DNA of 64,000 nt from Phycisphaeraceae bacterium (GCA_019636615.1 JAHBXF010000002.1:1118001-1182000); one strand, 5' to 3'. Positions 23,357-32,435 are shown, counted from the first letter of the stretch. The notes: generated by a model not told the origin, from the letters alone. Program-made: numbers and translations.

Positions 23357-26300
23357 ATGAACCACACCACACATTGCCGCGCGCGCCGGGGGGGCCTCCG
23401 CTCCGCCGCCTTGCTCGGGGCGATGGCCGTCACTTTCCTCATGCTCGCGGGCGTTGTGTGGCTCGCCATGCGCCAAGCGCCTACTTCCGACTCTTCCGGC
23501 GCACCGGCCCCCCCCGACATCACGCAGATCGGCCCGAACCAGCGCACCCGCCAACTCGGCGGCAGTGTTCGCATGCAGGTGCGAGTGGTCGACAAGCAAG
23601 ACCCGACCCGCGCCGTGGGTGAACTCATCGCCGCACGCTCTACACCCCTCGAGGGCAAGCGTTACGCGCTCGAAGAGCCCCAGGTATGGATCTATCTCGA
23701 CGGCGGACGCCGCCTCTGGCTCTCAGCCCGGCGCGGCCAGGCCCTTTTCCCAGACTTCGCCGGCAGCCGCCCCGAAGACGGCATCATCGAAGGTGACGTG
23801 CTGGGCAGGCTCTTTGAAGCCCGCGCCGACGGCGCAGAGCCCGATCCCCACCGCGATGTGCCCTTGCTCACCCTCCGCACCGATGTGGTCCGCTTTGATC
23901 TGCGGCTGGGCGAGGTTCGCATCCCAGGCGAACTCACCGTTGAAGGCGACTCCGTCTCATTCGCCGGGGCTCAGGTGCTGGCGGTCTTGAACGAAGCCAG
24001 CGAACGCATCGAACTCCTGCGCATCGAGCAGACCCACCGTCTCACCATCCGTCCAGAGGCGCGAGCGAAACGCACACCCACCTCGCTCGCCTCAGACACG
24101 CCCCCCGAAGCAGCCGCCCCCGCCGCTCAACCCAAGCCCACGCCAATCGAAACGCTCTACACCGCGATCATCCAGGGCGACGTGAACATCTCCCAATCCG
24201 GTCGCTCCCTGAGCGCCGCACAACTCGATGTCTGGCTGCGACTCATCGACCAGGCCCTCCCCCCCGATGCCGTCGCGCCTCTGGCTCGCATCACACCGCC
24301 CACCCCTTCGCCGGTGTGGCCTTCGCTGCTTCCCAGCATCGCCGCGCTTCACTTCGCAAGCATCGAGCCCGTCGCGCTGTCACCCGCCGACACGACGCCT
24401 CCAGATTCCACCATCGAACTGCGCTGGTCGGGCCCGATGGAACTGCGCCCCCTGGACGAGACCCCACCGCAACTCGCCCGCAACCACGTGTACGTGCACG
24501 CATCCTCCCCCGATGGCACGCTGGTTCGCCTGCACGATGCGCCGCAGAAACTCACGGCCCTTGGCCAATCGGCTCAATACGGCGCAACGCGACGCGAGGG
24601 CACGCTCACCGGCGAACCCGCGCACATCGAGCGAGAAGGCACGGGCTACGCCTCGGCGGGCACATTCTCGTTCGACCTCACCGAGGGCGTGGTAACGACC
24701 GCCGGCGGGGGCACACTCGCCGCGCACAACGGCGATTCCCAGCGCCGGGTCGACTGGGCCGACAGCGCCCGCCTGACCATTCTCTCGGACGATACCGGCG
24801 CCCCCCGCTCCATCAGCGCGGCTCATCTCAAGGGCGAAGTGCTCGCGACCGATGGGTCAGGCCGAATCGGCGGCGACGAACTGCTCGCCCGCTTCGAACC
24901 CTCAGACCCCGCCGACGCCTCTTCTCCCGCATACCTCCACACCCTCAATGTCACCGGGCACGCCCGTGCTGCCGATGGCAACGATGGCTCACTCGAGAGC
25001 GAATCGCTCCTCATCGGTTTCACGCCCCGCGCCGGCGACGCCGCCGGGCAGAGCGACCCAACCCGCATCGAAGCGCGCGGCACGGTTGCGGCAGCCTCCG
25101 GCACCGACCGCCTCCGCGCCCAGCGTCTGATCGCTGACATCTCCCCACCTACCGATGACACCCCTGCAACAGTCCAGTCGGCCGTCGCCGAGGGCGGAGT
25201 TCGCTTTGAACGCGCCGACGGTGTCTTCGCAACCGGCGATCACCTTGTGGCACACCCCGGCCCGCAAACCGTTCGCATCACCGGCGAAACCGCCTCGGTC
25301 GGACAGGGCGAATCCGCCGCATTCGGCTCACACATCGATCTCAACGGCGAAGCCCGCACGCTCGCGATCTCCACACCCGGCCGCATCGAGCACCTCCAGC
25401 CGGGCGCCGACGGTCAGCCGCCCATGCGCCTCTACGTCTCCTGGACCGAGTCGATGACCTTCAACGACGCCACGGGCCTGGGCCGTTGCGTGGGTGATGT
25501 CAGTGCATTGGCCGTTCAGGGCGACCTGGCCAGAGACACCCTCACCGGCCACCTCGTAGAACTCGCGCTCGAACGGGTCGCCGACAACGAAAAGCCCGAG
25601 CCCGCTCCGCACGCCGCACACACAGAGAATGAGCCCCCCTCGCTCCTCTCCGGCAACCGCAGACTCGTCTGGTCGCGTGCCGAAGGCGCCGATGCGCAGC
25701 ACCCGGCCAAGATCGAACTGCGCCGTTATGCGTCGCAGATCGCCCCCTCGCCGGATCAACCGCCCGCGGCCGACGAGGCCCGCCTCGAAAGACTCCTCTA
25801 CCTTGAAGGCGGCCAGGTGCTGGTCGATCACCTCGCCTCGGCCGTCGAGATCCCCACGGCCGGCAAACTCCTAGTTCTCGACCGCCGCGCCTCCGCCGAC
25901 CAGCCCCAACAGACCTCCCCCAGAGACCCGCTCCCCACCACTCAAACCGCGCGCGGCACCGCCCTCTTCACATGGGCAGCCTCGGCACGATTCGATCAGT
26001 CCAGCGGCGTTGCTGTGCTGCGAGAAAACGCGACCATGGTCCACGCACCGCACGACGGGGGCGAGCGCATCGACCTTCAGTGCGAAACCCTGACCGCGCA
26101 CATGGATCAACCCGCCCCGCAGCCCTCCGGCGCTGAACCCGGCGGGCTGCGTTCCGCGGTGGCCCAGGGCGACGTATGGCTGCGCATGGGCCAGAAGGAA
26201 CTTTCCTCAGACCTGCTCACATACGACGCCGCACGCCGCCGAGCCGAAGCCACGGGCACCGCTCCCGGACGCGTCACCGCTTTCGATCCGGCCAACGGCG

Positions 26301-26392
26301 CACCCATCACGGCGACGCGGGTGATCTGGGACATGGCGGCCGACAGGTTCCAACTCATCGGCCTCGACCAGCCCATCGTTTCTCCCCGCTGA
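23357..26392 (+). CDS. Large membrane-anchored OstA/LptC-like protein
   Basis: 1,011-residue protein with one N-terminal membrane segment (residues ~15-38) and a long periplasmic part made of repeated beta strands. Alternating units of the form 'G-hydrophobic-A-hydrophobic-R/E' (for example GIIEGDVLGRLFEA, TVEGDSVSFAGAQVLAV, GTVAAASGTDRLRAQRLIAD, VAEGGVRFERADGVFATGDHL) resemble the LptC/LptA/LptD-N beta-jellyroll of lipopolysaccharide transport, which is my tentative assignment. It is about five times the length of LptC. Low-complexity P/A linkers lie near residues 235-260 and 755-770. No LptB, F or G gene is adjacent, so a role in outer-membrane lipid export is only inferred. Confidence 0.45.
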   Translation: MNHTTHCRARRGGLRSAALLGAMAVTFLMLAGVVWLAMRQAPTSDSSGAPAPPDITQIGPNQRTRQLGGSVRMQVRVVDKQDPTRAVGELIAARSTPLEGKRYALEEPQVWIYLDGGRRLWLSARRGQALFPDFAGSRPEDGIIEGDVLGRLFEARADGAEPDPHRDVPLLTLRTDVVRFDLRLGEVRIPGELTVEGDSVSFAGAQVLAVLNEASERIELLRIEQTHRLTIRPEARAKRTPTSLASDTPPEAAAPAAQPKPTPIETLYTAIIQGDVNISQSGRSLSAAQLDVWLRLIDQALPPDAVAPLARITPPTPSPVWPSLLPSIAALHFASIEPVALSPADTTPPDSTIELRWSGPMELRPLDETPPQLARNHVYVHASSPDGTLVRLHDAPQKLTALGQSAQYGATRREGTLTGEPAHIEREGTGYASAGTFSFDLTEGVVTTAGGGTLAAHNGDSQRRVDWADSARLTILSDDTGAPRSISAAHLKGEVLATDGSGRIGGDELLARFEPSDPADASSPAYLHTLNVTGHARAADGNDGSLESESLLIGFTPRAGDAAGQSDPTRIEARGTVAAASGTDRLRAQRLIADISPPTDDTPATVQSAVAEGGVRFERADGVFATGDHLVAHPGPQTVRITGETASVGQGESAAFGSHIDLNGEARTLAISTPGRIEHLQPGADGQPPMRLYVSWTESMTFNDATGLGRCVGDVSALAVQGDLARDTLTGHLVELALERVADNEKPEPAPHAAHTENEPPSLLSGNRRLVWSRAEGADAQHPAKIELRRYASQIAPSPDQPPAADEARLERLLYLEGGQVLVDHLASAVEIPTAGKLLVLDRRASADQPQQTSPRDPLPTTQTARGTALFTWAASARFDQSSGVAVLRENATMVHAPHDGGERIDLQCETLTAHMDQPAPQPSGAEPGGLRSAVAQGDVWLRMGQKELSSDLLTYDAARRRAEATGTAPGRVTAFDPANGAPITATRVIWDMAADRFQLIGLDQPIVSPR

Positions 26393-26402
26393 TCCACGCC
26401 GT

Positions 26403-27947
26403 TCACGTGCGATGCGCCGAGAACCCCAGGGGCTCTCCCACCTTGTGAATCGCCAGCGTGTTCGTGCGCTTCGCCTGCCCCAGGGGCCTTCCCGCGAGCA
26501 GCACGATCGCATCCCCCGCCGAGGCCAGCCCTCGGGAAACCACATACTCATCCACCCTGGCGTTCCATTCCGACAGCGTGCCGCTGCCGGGCGGGTCGCT
26601 CAGCACCGCGTTCACGCCACGCAGCAGCGCCATCTGCCGCGTCGCCGCCGGCGATGATGAATACGCCACGATGGGGATATTGAACCTGTTCTGGCTCAGA
26701 TACCTCGCCGTGCCGCCGTTCTGACTCCAGCACACAACCGCCTTTGCCGAAAGATCCTTGGCGATATGCCACGCGCCGTGCGCCAGCGCCGCCGTGCCCC
26801 GGTGCGAGGCCGCGAGCCGCGTGGGTGGGTTGTGCACCTGCGGCTGACCTGCCAGGTGCGCCTCGGCCGCCGCCACGATCCGCGACATGATCTGCACAAC
26901 CTCCAACGGGTGCCGCCCCACCGCCGTCTCGCCCGAGAGCATCACCGCGTCGGCCCCTTCAAAGATCGCGTTGGCAACATCCGTTGCCTCGGCCCGGGTC
27001 GGTTGTGCATTCTCGATCATCGTCTCGAGCATCTGCGTCGCCACGATGCACGGCTTGCCCTGCGAGCGGCACGCGGCCACGATCCGCTTCTGCGCAATAG
27101 GCACAATCGGGATATCCATCTCGACGCCCAGGTCGCCGCGCGCCACCATGATCCCATCCGCCGCCTCGATGATGGATTCAAGGTTCGCCACCGCCTCGGG
27201 CATCTCGATCTTTGCGATGATCGGCACCCACGCGCCGCCCACGCACACACCGGCGCGAAGTTGCTCCACATCCGCCGCGTCGCGCACGAACGAGAGCGCG
27301 AGATAATCAATCCCCTGTTCAACGCCCCACGTCGCGCACTCCCAGTCTCGGTCTGTCACCGCCGGGAGTGACACGTGCGTGTCGGGCAGGTTGATGCCTT
27401 TGCCGCTGCTCACCCGCCCACCCACCACCACGCGGCAGCGCAGTTCGCCGCGCGCCGAATCCCGCTCTACCGCGACCATCCGCACCGCCCCGTCATTGAT
27501 CAGCACCTTGTCGCCGGGCTTGACCTCGTCGATCAGGCCCTTGTACGTCACCGGCAGCACGGGCTCAAACCCGCCCGCGACCGGCCGCAGCGCGGCGGTG
27601 TCAACCTCTCGCGACAGCACAACCTCTTGCCCGGGCACAACATCAACCGCCCCTCCGCCGGAAGCATGGGCCGCGCCGACCTCCGATCCGATCTTTCCGA
27701 CTCGGATCTTCGGCCCTTGCAGATCCCCCAGGCAGGCCACGCTCACGTCAAGCGATGCCGCGACTTCTCGCACCGTGCACAGCCTTCTGGCGTGCCCTTC
27801 CAGATCGCCGTGAGAGAAGTTCAGCCGGAAGACCCCCACACCCGCGAGGATGAGCGCCCGCACCATCTCCGGGCTCTCGCTGGCGGGGCCCAGGGTCGCA
27901 ACGATCGTCGTGAGGTTCCGCGGGTGGCTGGTGGATGTCGGGCTCAT
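26403..27947 (-). CDS. pyk: Pyruvate kinase
   Basis: 514-residue glycolytic enzyme making pyruvate and ATP from phosphoenolpyruvate and ADP. Blocks in order: TTIVATLGPASESPEMVRAL, VFRLNFSHGD, GDLQGPKIRVG, the catalytic-lysine region VPIIAKIEMPEAVANLESII, the signature GIMVARGDLGVEMD, QKRIVAACRSQGKPCIVATQ and TRAEATDVANAIFEGADAVMLSGETAVG. The C-terminal allosteric domain ends with GTLSEWNARVDEYVVSRGLA. The start at 27947 gives the family N-terminus; upstream codons add 110 residues of unrelated sequence. No Shine-Dalgarno or start-proximal hexamer is evident. Converges on the OstA/LptC-like gene with a 10-base gap. Confidence 0.97.
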   Translation of the reverse strand: MSPTSTSHPRNLTTIVATLGPASESPEMVRALILAGVGVFRLNFSHGDLEGHARRLCTVREVAASLDVSVACLGDLQGPKIRVGKIGSEVGAAHASGGGAVDVVPGQEVVLSREVDTAALRPVAGGFEPVLPVTYKGLIDEVKPGDKVLINDGAVRMVAVERDSARGELRCRVVVGGRVSSGKGINLPDTHVSLPAVTDRDWECATWGVEQGIDYLALSFVRDAADVEQLRAGVCVGGAWVPIIAKIEMPEAVANLESIIEAADGIMVARGDLGVEMDIPIVPIAQKRIVAACRSQGKPCIVATQMLETMIENAQPTRAEATDVANAIFEGADAVMLSGETAVGRHPLEVVQIMSRIVAAAEAHLAGQPQVHNPPTRLAASHRGTAALAHGAWHIAKDLSAKAVVCWSQNGGTARYLSQNRFNIPIVAYSSSPAATRQMALLRGVNAVLSDPPGSGTLSEWNARVDEYVVSRGLASAGDAIVLLAGRPLGQAKRTNTLAIHKVGEPLGFSAHRT

Positions 27948-28186
27948 TCGGTGCTGCTCGGCTTTCTTTGATTCGGCGTTGCGTGCTGCATGGGCCTCTG
28001 CCCGTACCTTCCTTCCCGCAGATCGGCCCGCGCTCAACCCCGCCTTGAGACGCCGGCCCTCTTCCCTGCCCACCCCGGGCGACTCAGCACCCTTCACAGA
28101 GCATACCCACGCGGGCCGGTTGTTGCCCACCCGCACAGGTGTCTTCTCGGCGTATCCGCGGGTTCCATCGGCCGCTGACGCACACC

Positions 28187-28192
28187 TACCGT
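28187..28192 (+). promoter_or_regulatory. Putative -10 element of leaderless cyclophilin gene
   Basis: TACCGT is followed by six bases and the ATG at 28199, with no Shine-Dalgarno. It supports this start over an in-frame start 20 codons upstream. Confidence 0.45.
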
Positions 28193-28198
28193 CTGTGC

Positions 28199-29236
28199 AT
28201 GAGCACCGCACCACGCCACGCCGCCCTCTTCGCCGCGCTGCTCCTCTTCTGCGGCAACGCCGCGGCACAACTGACACCCGACCGTGCCTACTTCGGCGTC
28301 AACCGTCCGCTGCCGATGAAAGTCGAACGCCCCACCGAAGCCACGGGCGACGCGGTGATCGAACTGCTCGAATACGACAGGCCCGAGCCCGTCGCGCAGG
28401 CCCCGGTCGAACCAGGCTGGATCGACATGGCCAGCATGTTCCCCAGGTTCTGGGCGCTGCCGCCCAGGGTGCGCTTCGCCCAACTCCGCGTGGGCGACCA
28501 GCGCATCGGGCCGCCGGTCGTGCTGCAACCGATGGTCAACCCCAGGCGTGCCGTGCTCTTCAACCCTCAAAGCCGCCAGGCCTATTTCGTCGATCCAGTC
28601 TCTCGCGCCCCCAACTTCGACGCACGCCGGCAGGGCGAGATCGCCTTTGTCGATTCTCCCAAGGCCTACTCGGGCATCCGCGCCTGGGTCGATCATCACG
28701 TCGTCTTTTCTTCGACGCTCGGTGATATCGAGTTCCGCACCCGCCCTGACCACGCCCCCAACACCGTCTGGACGCTCCTGGAACTTGTCCGGGGCGGCTT
28801 CTACACCGACATCACCGTACACAGAGTTGTCCCGCGGCTTCCCACGGGCCACCCCTTCGTCATTCAGTTCGGCGACCCGACCGGTGGCGGCGACGGCGGC
28901 CCGGGCTTCTACATCGACCTCGAAGAGAGTGCACTGCCGCACGACTTCGGCGTGCTCAGCATGGCGCGCGACGACGAGCCCGACACCAACGGCGGGCAGG
29001 TCTTCATCTGCCTCAGCCGCGAGGGCACCCAGCGTCTCGACGGCAAGTACACCTCATTCGCCGAGGCTGTAAGCGGGCTGGACACCATCCAGAAAATGGC
29101 CTCGCTCGAAGTCGATGCACGCTCTGACCGCCCACGCAAGCCCCCGGTGATCACCCAGGCACGCCTCGTGCCCGCGCCCCCTTTCGGCACAGGGCCTCAA
29201 CCCATCAAAGCGCCCGCCCCCGACGGCCGTCGCTGA
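28199..29236 (+). CDS. Exported cyclophilin-type peptidyl-prolyl isomerase with extra N-terminal domain
   Basis: 345-residue protein with a signal peptide (AALFAALLLFCGNAAA). Residues ~25-165 are an unrecognised beta-rich domain with VRFAQLRVGDQRIGPPVVLQ and AYFVDPVSRAPNFDAR. Residues ~170-320 are a cyclophilin fold: VVFSSTLGDIEFRTRPDHAP, NTVWTLLELVRGGFYTDITVHRVV, FVIQFGDPTGGGDGGPGF, DFGVLSMARDDEPDTNGGQ and FICLS. The catalytic arginine sits in VHRVV and the glutamine in VIQFGD, but six residues (RLPTGHP region) are inserted between them. It probably assists folding of exported proteins. The tail is proline-rich. Confidence 0.87.
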   Translation: MSTAPRHAALFAALLLFCGNAAAQLTPDRAYFGVNRPLPMKVERPTEATGDAVIELLEYDRPEPVAQAPVEPGWIDMASMFPRFWALPPRVRFAQLRVGDQRIGPPVVLQPMVNPRRAVLFNPQSRQAYFVDPVSRAPNFDARRQGEIAFVDSPKAYSGIRAWVDHHVVFSSTLGDIEFRTRPDHAPNTVWTLLELVRGGFYTDITVHRVVPRLPTGHPFVIQFGDPTGGGDGGPGFYIDLEESALPHDFGVLSMARDDEPDTNGGQVFICLSREGTQRLDGKYTSFAEAVSGLDTIQKMASLEVDARSDRPRKPPVITQARLVPAPPFGTGPQPIKAPAPDGRR

Positions 29237-29256
29237 GGGCTTCGTGCCAGGTCTGG

Positions 29257-30579
29257 TTACTCATTCCCGGCCGCATCATCCGAGGGTTTGCTTTCATCCG
29301 CGTCGCGGGCCGGCTGGCCCCCGCGGCGGTTCTGCTGCTCGATCGACTGCCGCACCATCGCCCGCATCTGCCGGGCCTGCGCCTTGGCGCCGGGCTGCGT
29401 GGTGAGGTCCACGGCGATCGCCTCAAGCCAAAGGTCCGACGTCGCCACGTAGCCATAGTCTTTCACCAGCCGTTCTTCAAAGTGCGGCAGGTGCCCCGCG
29501 CCATAAAACAAGGCCACGGTCTTCACGCCCGGCTCTTCGTCGATGACGCGCTGAAGGTCTTTGAGCACCTCTTCGTTGCGGTCTTCGATGATCACCTTCA
29601 TGAACGCGCCCATGCTGGCCGGGCCGCGGCCACCCCCGAGCGTCTCGTCCGCGTTCGCCAGAGTCTCGAGCAGCATCACTTTCACGCTCAGCGAGAGCGC
29701 GGGGTTGGTCTTGATGAAGTTCAGCATCATGCCCACCAGCCTGCCCGCCATCGAGCGGCCGTCGAGCAGGCTGAAGAGAAACTCGGCAGAGGCGTTCTCT
29801 TCGCTGAGCCGTGCCTGGATCTGGTCCACCGTCATGTCGCTGTTGCGCCAGTGCGGCTTGGTGTAATCCATCGCCGCGAGCTGAAACTTCAGCCCCAGCG
29901 CCTCGGCCAACTGCGCCTGGACGCCCTCCCCGCCACCTTGCCGCTCTTCACGCGTCAACGGCTTCTGCTCGCTGAAGCGGATGTCCGCCGCGGCCCCTTC
30001 GCCCCCCGGTTCGCCATCGGCACCCAGACTCACAATCTCCACGCCCCGACCGCTCGGGGCCGGCATGAACTCTTGTTCACGCCCCCACCCGTCCCGCTGG
30101 GCCGACGCGGCGAGCCTGGCCGCCGCGCCGGGGGTGCGTTCGACAAGGTTCGCGACCGTGGCGGGATACTCGCCGTGCGTGCGCCGGTACCGCTCGGACA
30201 TGATGGCCAGCAGTCGCTGCCGAGACTTGGTCACTTTCGCCTTCGCCGCGTCGTCGGCGTTCCGCAGGTCACTGCCCGAGCCTGCCGGCTTCACACCTTC
30301 ATACAGCACGAGGTCGTGGGAATCCATGAACTCCTGCAAGCGGTCGTAGTACGCCTGGTCGCCCACGTGCACCACGCCCACAAGGTCCACCACCGGCCCC
30401 CCGCCCCGCGGCTCATACCGTCGCGCGGCGATCTCCAGCGTCAACACGTCGCCATCTTGCCGTTCGCTCACGCGCATGAACTTGCCCCCTTGCGTGGGCT
30501 GCCACGCCCACTGGGCGCAGGCGGCCGACGAAGCGAACAACACAACCGCAGCGAACGCACGCATGGTGGAGCGGATCAT
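29257..30579 (-). CDS. Exported TraB/GumN-like protein with inserted GspG-type pseudopilin module
   Basis: 440-residue protein with a signal peptide (MRAFAAVVLFASSAACAQW). The flanks match the TraB/PrgY/GumN fold: VVDLVGVVHVGDQAYYDRLQ, SHDLVLYEGVKP near residues 60-95, and VKTVALFYGAGHLPHFEERL near the end, where conserved E and H residues of the family occur. Residues ~126-201 interrupt it with a segment resembling the C-terminal domain of the type II secretion pseudopilin GspG: RRTHGEYPATVANLVE, RDGWGREQEF and SLGADGEPGGEGAAADI. The start at 30579 is chosen because TACGAT lies 5 bases ahead; a methionine five codons on is the alternative. Function of the family is unclear. Confidence 0.75.
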   Translation of the reverse strand: MIRSTMRAFAAVVLFASSAACAQWAWQPTQGGKFMRVSERQDGDVLTLEIAARRYEPRGGGPVVDLVGVVHVGDQAYYDRLQEFMDSHDLVLYEGVKPAGSGSDLRNADDAAKAKVTKSRQRLLAIMSERYRRTHGEYPATVANLVERTPGAAARLAASAQRDGWGREQEFMPAPSGRGVEIVSLGADGEPGGEGAAADIRFSEQKPLTREERQGGGEGVQAQLAEALGLKFQLAAMDYTKPHWRNSDMTVDQIQARLSEENASAEFLFSLLDGRSMAGRLVGMMLNFIKTNPALSLSVKVMLLETLANADETLGGGRGPASMGAFMKVIIEDRNEEVLKDLQRVIDEEPGVKTVALFYGAGHLPHFEERLVKDYGYVATSDLWLEAIAVDLTTQPGAKAQARQMRAMVRQSIEQQNRRGGQPARDADESKPSDDAAGNE

Positions 30580-30584
30580 GACGT

Positions 30585-30590
30585 ATCGTA
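30585..30590 (-). promoter_or_regulatory. Putative -10 element of the TraB-like gene, overlapping a divergent one
   Basis: On the minus strand TACGAT lies 5 bases before the ATG at 30579. The complementary strand reads TATCGT at 30584-30589, which could serve the divergent hydrolase gene starting at 30649. The two overlap because the site ACGTATCGTA is near-palindromic. Confidence 0.35.
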
Positions 30591-30648
30591 GTGCCTCCGC
30601 CGATGCACTTCGCCCGCTGTTCACCCCCCCACCGCCGCGTCGAGTCTC

Positions 30649-31371
30649 ATGCGTGCCATCCATAACCCAGACTTCCCGATCGATGACGCCTTCCACCGGG
30701 GCGTGGAACGACTCAAGGCGATGCGGCCGGCGCTGCCACGCACCCTGGTGATCATCAGCGGCTACCACGCGCCGCGAATCTCGGCGGCCCGGGTGCGCGA
30801 TGTCCTCTCCCGCTTCTGCCGCGCCGAACAGGCTCCCGTGCTTGCATACCCACTGGCCTGCACGTTCCCCGCTGCCCTGGCAGATGTACGGGCCCAGATC
30901 GACGACCTCGGCCTGCGCTCAACCCCCGTGGATGTCGTGGGCGTGTCGATGGGCGGCCTGCTCGCCCGCGTGCTGGCCGACGAAGATGGCTGGCCCGTCT
31001 CGCGCCTCTTCACGCTCGCCACGCCCCACCGTGGGGCGTGCCTGGCGGACTGGGTTCGTGCCGATCCGCTGGGCGCCTCGCTCCGCCCCGGGTCGCCGCT
31101 CTTTGCCAGGCTCGACGCCCTGCTCGATCGCCGCGCCTACGAACTCACCTGCTATGCCACGCTGCGCGACTGGTGGGTTGGTGCGTCCAACACCGCCCCG
31201 CCCGGCATGCAACCCTACTGGCTCGATGCCCGCAACGCCGCGGCCTCGCTCTTCTCACACTTCATGATCAACTCCGATTCTCGCCTCTTGGCCGATATCG
31301 CCGCGCGGCTGTGCGACCAGCCCCCCTTTGCACGCGCTCCTTCCCCGCCGCCTTCTCGCCGTGCCCGCTGA
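30649..31371 (+). CDS. Alpha/beta hydrolase (lipase/esterase-like)
   Basis: 240-residue cytoplasmic-looking protein. A core alpha/beta-hydrolase pattern is visible: RTLVIISGYHAPR (strand and oxyanion region), VDVVGVSMGGLLARVLAD with the nucleophile elbow G-V-S-M-G (serine near residue 103), and FTLATPHRGACLADW, as in triacylglycerol lipase and PGAP1-like proteins. The acid and histidine are not assigned with certainty; FSHFMINSDSRLL near the end may hold the histidine. The last ~15 residues are proline- and arginine-rich. No ribosome site is seen. Divergent from the TraB-like gene; the next gene follows after 31 bases, so an operon is likely. Substrate unknown. Confidence 0.78.
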   Translation: MRAIHNPDFPIDDAFHRGVERLKAMRPALPRTLVIISGYHAPRISAARVRDVLSRFCRAEQAPVLAYPLACTFPAALADVRAQIDDLGLRSTPVDVVGVSMGGLLARVLADEDGWPVSRLFTLATPHRGACLADWVRADPLGASLRPGSPLFARLDALLDRRAYELTCYATLRDWWVGASNTAPPGMQPYWLDARNAAASLFSHFMINSDSRLLADIAARLCDQPPFARAPSPPPSRRAR

Positions 31372-31402
31372 CCCCTTCGAACGACATCCGGATCTCACAC
31401 CC

Positions 31403-32344
31403 ATGCTCACTGCATTCAGTCTCGCGGCACCCCTGAGCGCGATCTCGTGCACGCTCTTGACCGCATACCCGCAGGAACAACCCCAACGACCGGCCGTCGA
31501 ACGCATCCGAATCGCCACGTTCAACATCTGGGTTGGCGGCGAAAAGGCCGACGCCGACAAAGACCTATCCCGCCGCTGGACGCTGGAAGCCATGCGGGCG
31601 CTCAAGGCCGACATCATCGGCGTTCAGGAACAGAAAGGGTTCGCGCCCGAATACGCCGCGGGCCTGGGCTTTTCGCACACCATTCAGGACGATTCAACCG
31701 CCCTGTTGCTGGCCCCGCGCTTTGAACTTGTCGAAACAACGGCCAACCGTTGGGGAGCGCGGGTGCGCACCCCCGCCGGGCATGAGGTGTGGGTGTTCAA
31801 CATCCACTTCCCGGCCGCGCCGTACCAGCCGTACCAGTTGCACGGCATCGATTACCACGGCGGCGCGTTCATCTCGACCCCCGCGCAGGCGGTGACCCAG
31901 GCACGGCTGGCGCGGGGCGGCTACGCCCTGCGTTGTCTGCGGGAGATGATGCCGGCGCTCTCTTCAGGACACCCCGTGTTTCTCGTCGGTGACTTCAACG
32001 AACCCTCGCACCTTGACTGGACGCCCGCGGCCGCCGACGCGCGTGGGCTGCCATGCGCTGTTGAGTGGCCTACCACCGTGATGTTTCATGACGCCGGGAT
32101 GAACGACGCGTACAGGATCATCCACCCCGACCCTGTCGCCAGACCCGGCTTTACGTGGACGCCCAGGCCGGAACAGAAGGACGTGATGGACCGCATCGAC
32201 CTCATTCTCTTCGGCGGTCGCAACGTGAGGCCCGTCTCGGCGCTCACGGTCGGTGAATCACCCGAGCACGCCGACCGCGTAGCGATGCCCTGGCCCAGCG
32301 ACCATCGTGCGGTGGTGGCCACCTTCGAGATAGGCCCGGGCTGA
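31403..32344 (+). CDS. Exported endonuclease/exonuclease/phosphatase-family protein
   Basis: 313-residue metal-dependent phosphodiesterase of the EEP fold (DNase I, sphingomyelinase and inositol phosphatase relatives). Motifs in order: RIRIATFNIWVGG, ADIIGVQEQKG (metal-binding glutamate), VWVFNIHFPAAPYQPYQLHG, HPVFLVGDFNEPSHLDW, MDRIDLILFGG and the C-terminal catalytic WPSDHRAVVATFE. The N-terminal ~30 residues are hydrophobic (LTAFSLAAPLSAISCTLLTA) and suggest export. The ATG at 31403 is preferred because it starts this signal. Substrate cannot be told. It converges on the giant gene; a terminator for the latter follows immediately. Confidence 0.85.
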   Translation: MLTAFSLAAPLSAISCTLLTAYPQEQPQRPAVERIRIATFNIWVGGEKADADKDLSRRWTLEAMRALKADIIGVQEQKGFAPEYAAGLGFSHTIQDDSTALLLAPRFELVETTANRWGARVRTPAGHEVWVFNIHFPAAPYQPYQLHGIDYHGGAFISTPAQAVTQARLARGGYALRCLREMMPALSSGHPVFLVGDFNEPSHLDWTPAAADARGLPCAVEWPTTVMFHDAGMNDAYRIIHPDPVARPGFTWTPRPEQKDVMDRIDLILFGGRNVRPVSALTVGESPEHADRVAMPWPSDHRAVVATFEIGPG

Positions 32345-32352
32345 ACGTGGCG

Positions 32353-32385
32353 AAAAAAAGGCCCTGGGACGAAGCCCCGGGCCTT
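32353..32385 (-). terminator. Rho-independent terminator of the giant surface-protein gene
   Basis: An 11-base-pair stem with one mismatch (32358-32368 with 32375-32385, loop of 6) is followed on the minus strand by TTTTTTT (complement of 32353-32359). It lies ~50 bases beyond the stop of the minus-strand gene; the plus side has no T-run. Confidence 0.8.
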
Positions 32386-32435
32386 GTGCATGGTGAGAGA
32401 TTCAGGCCGGTCGCAGCCGGGCGGCAGGCCAGCGA

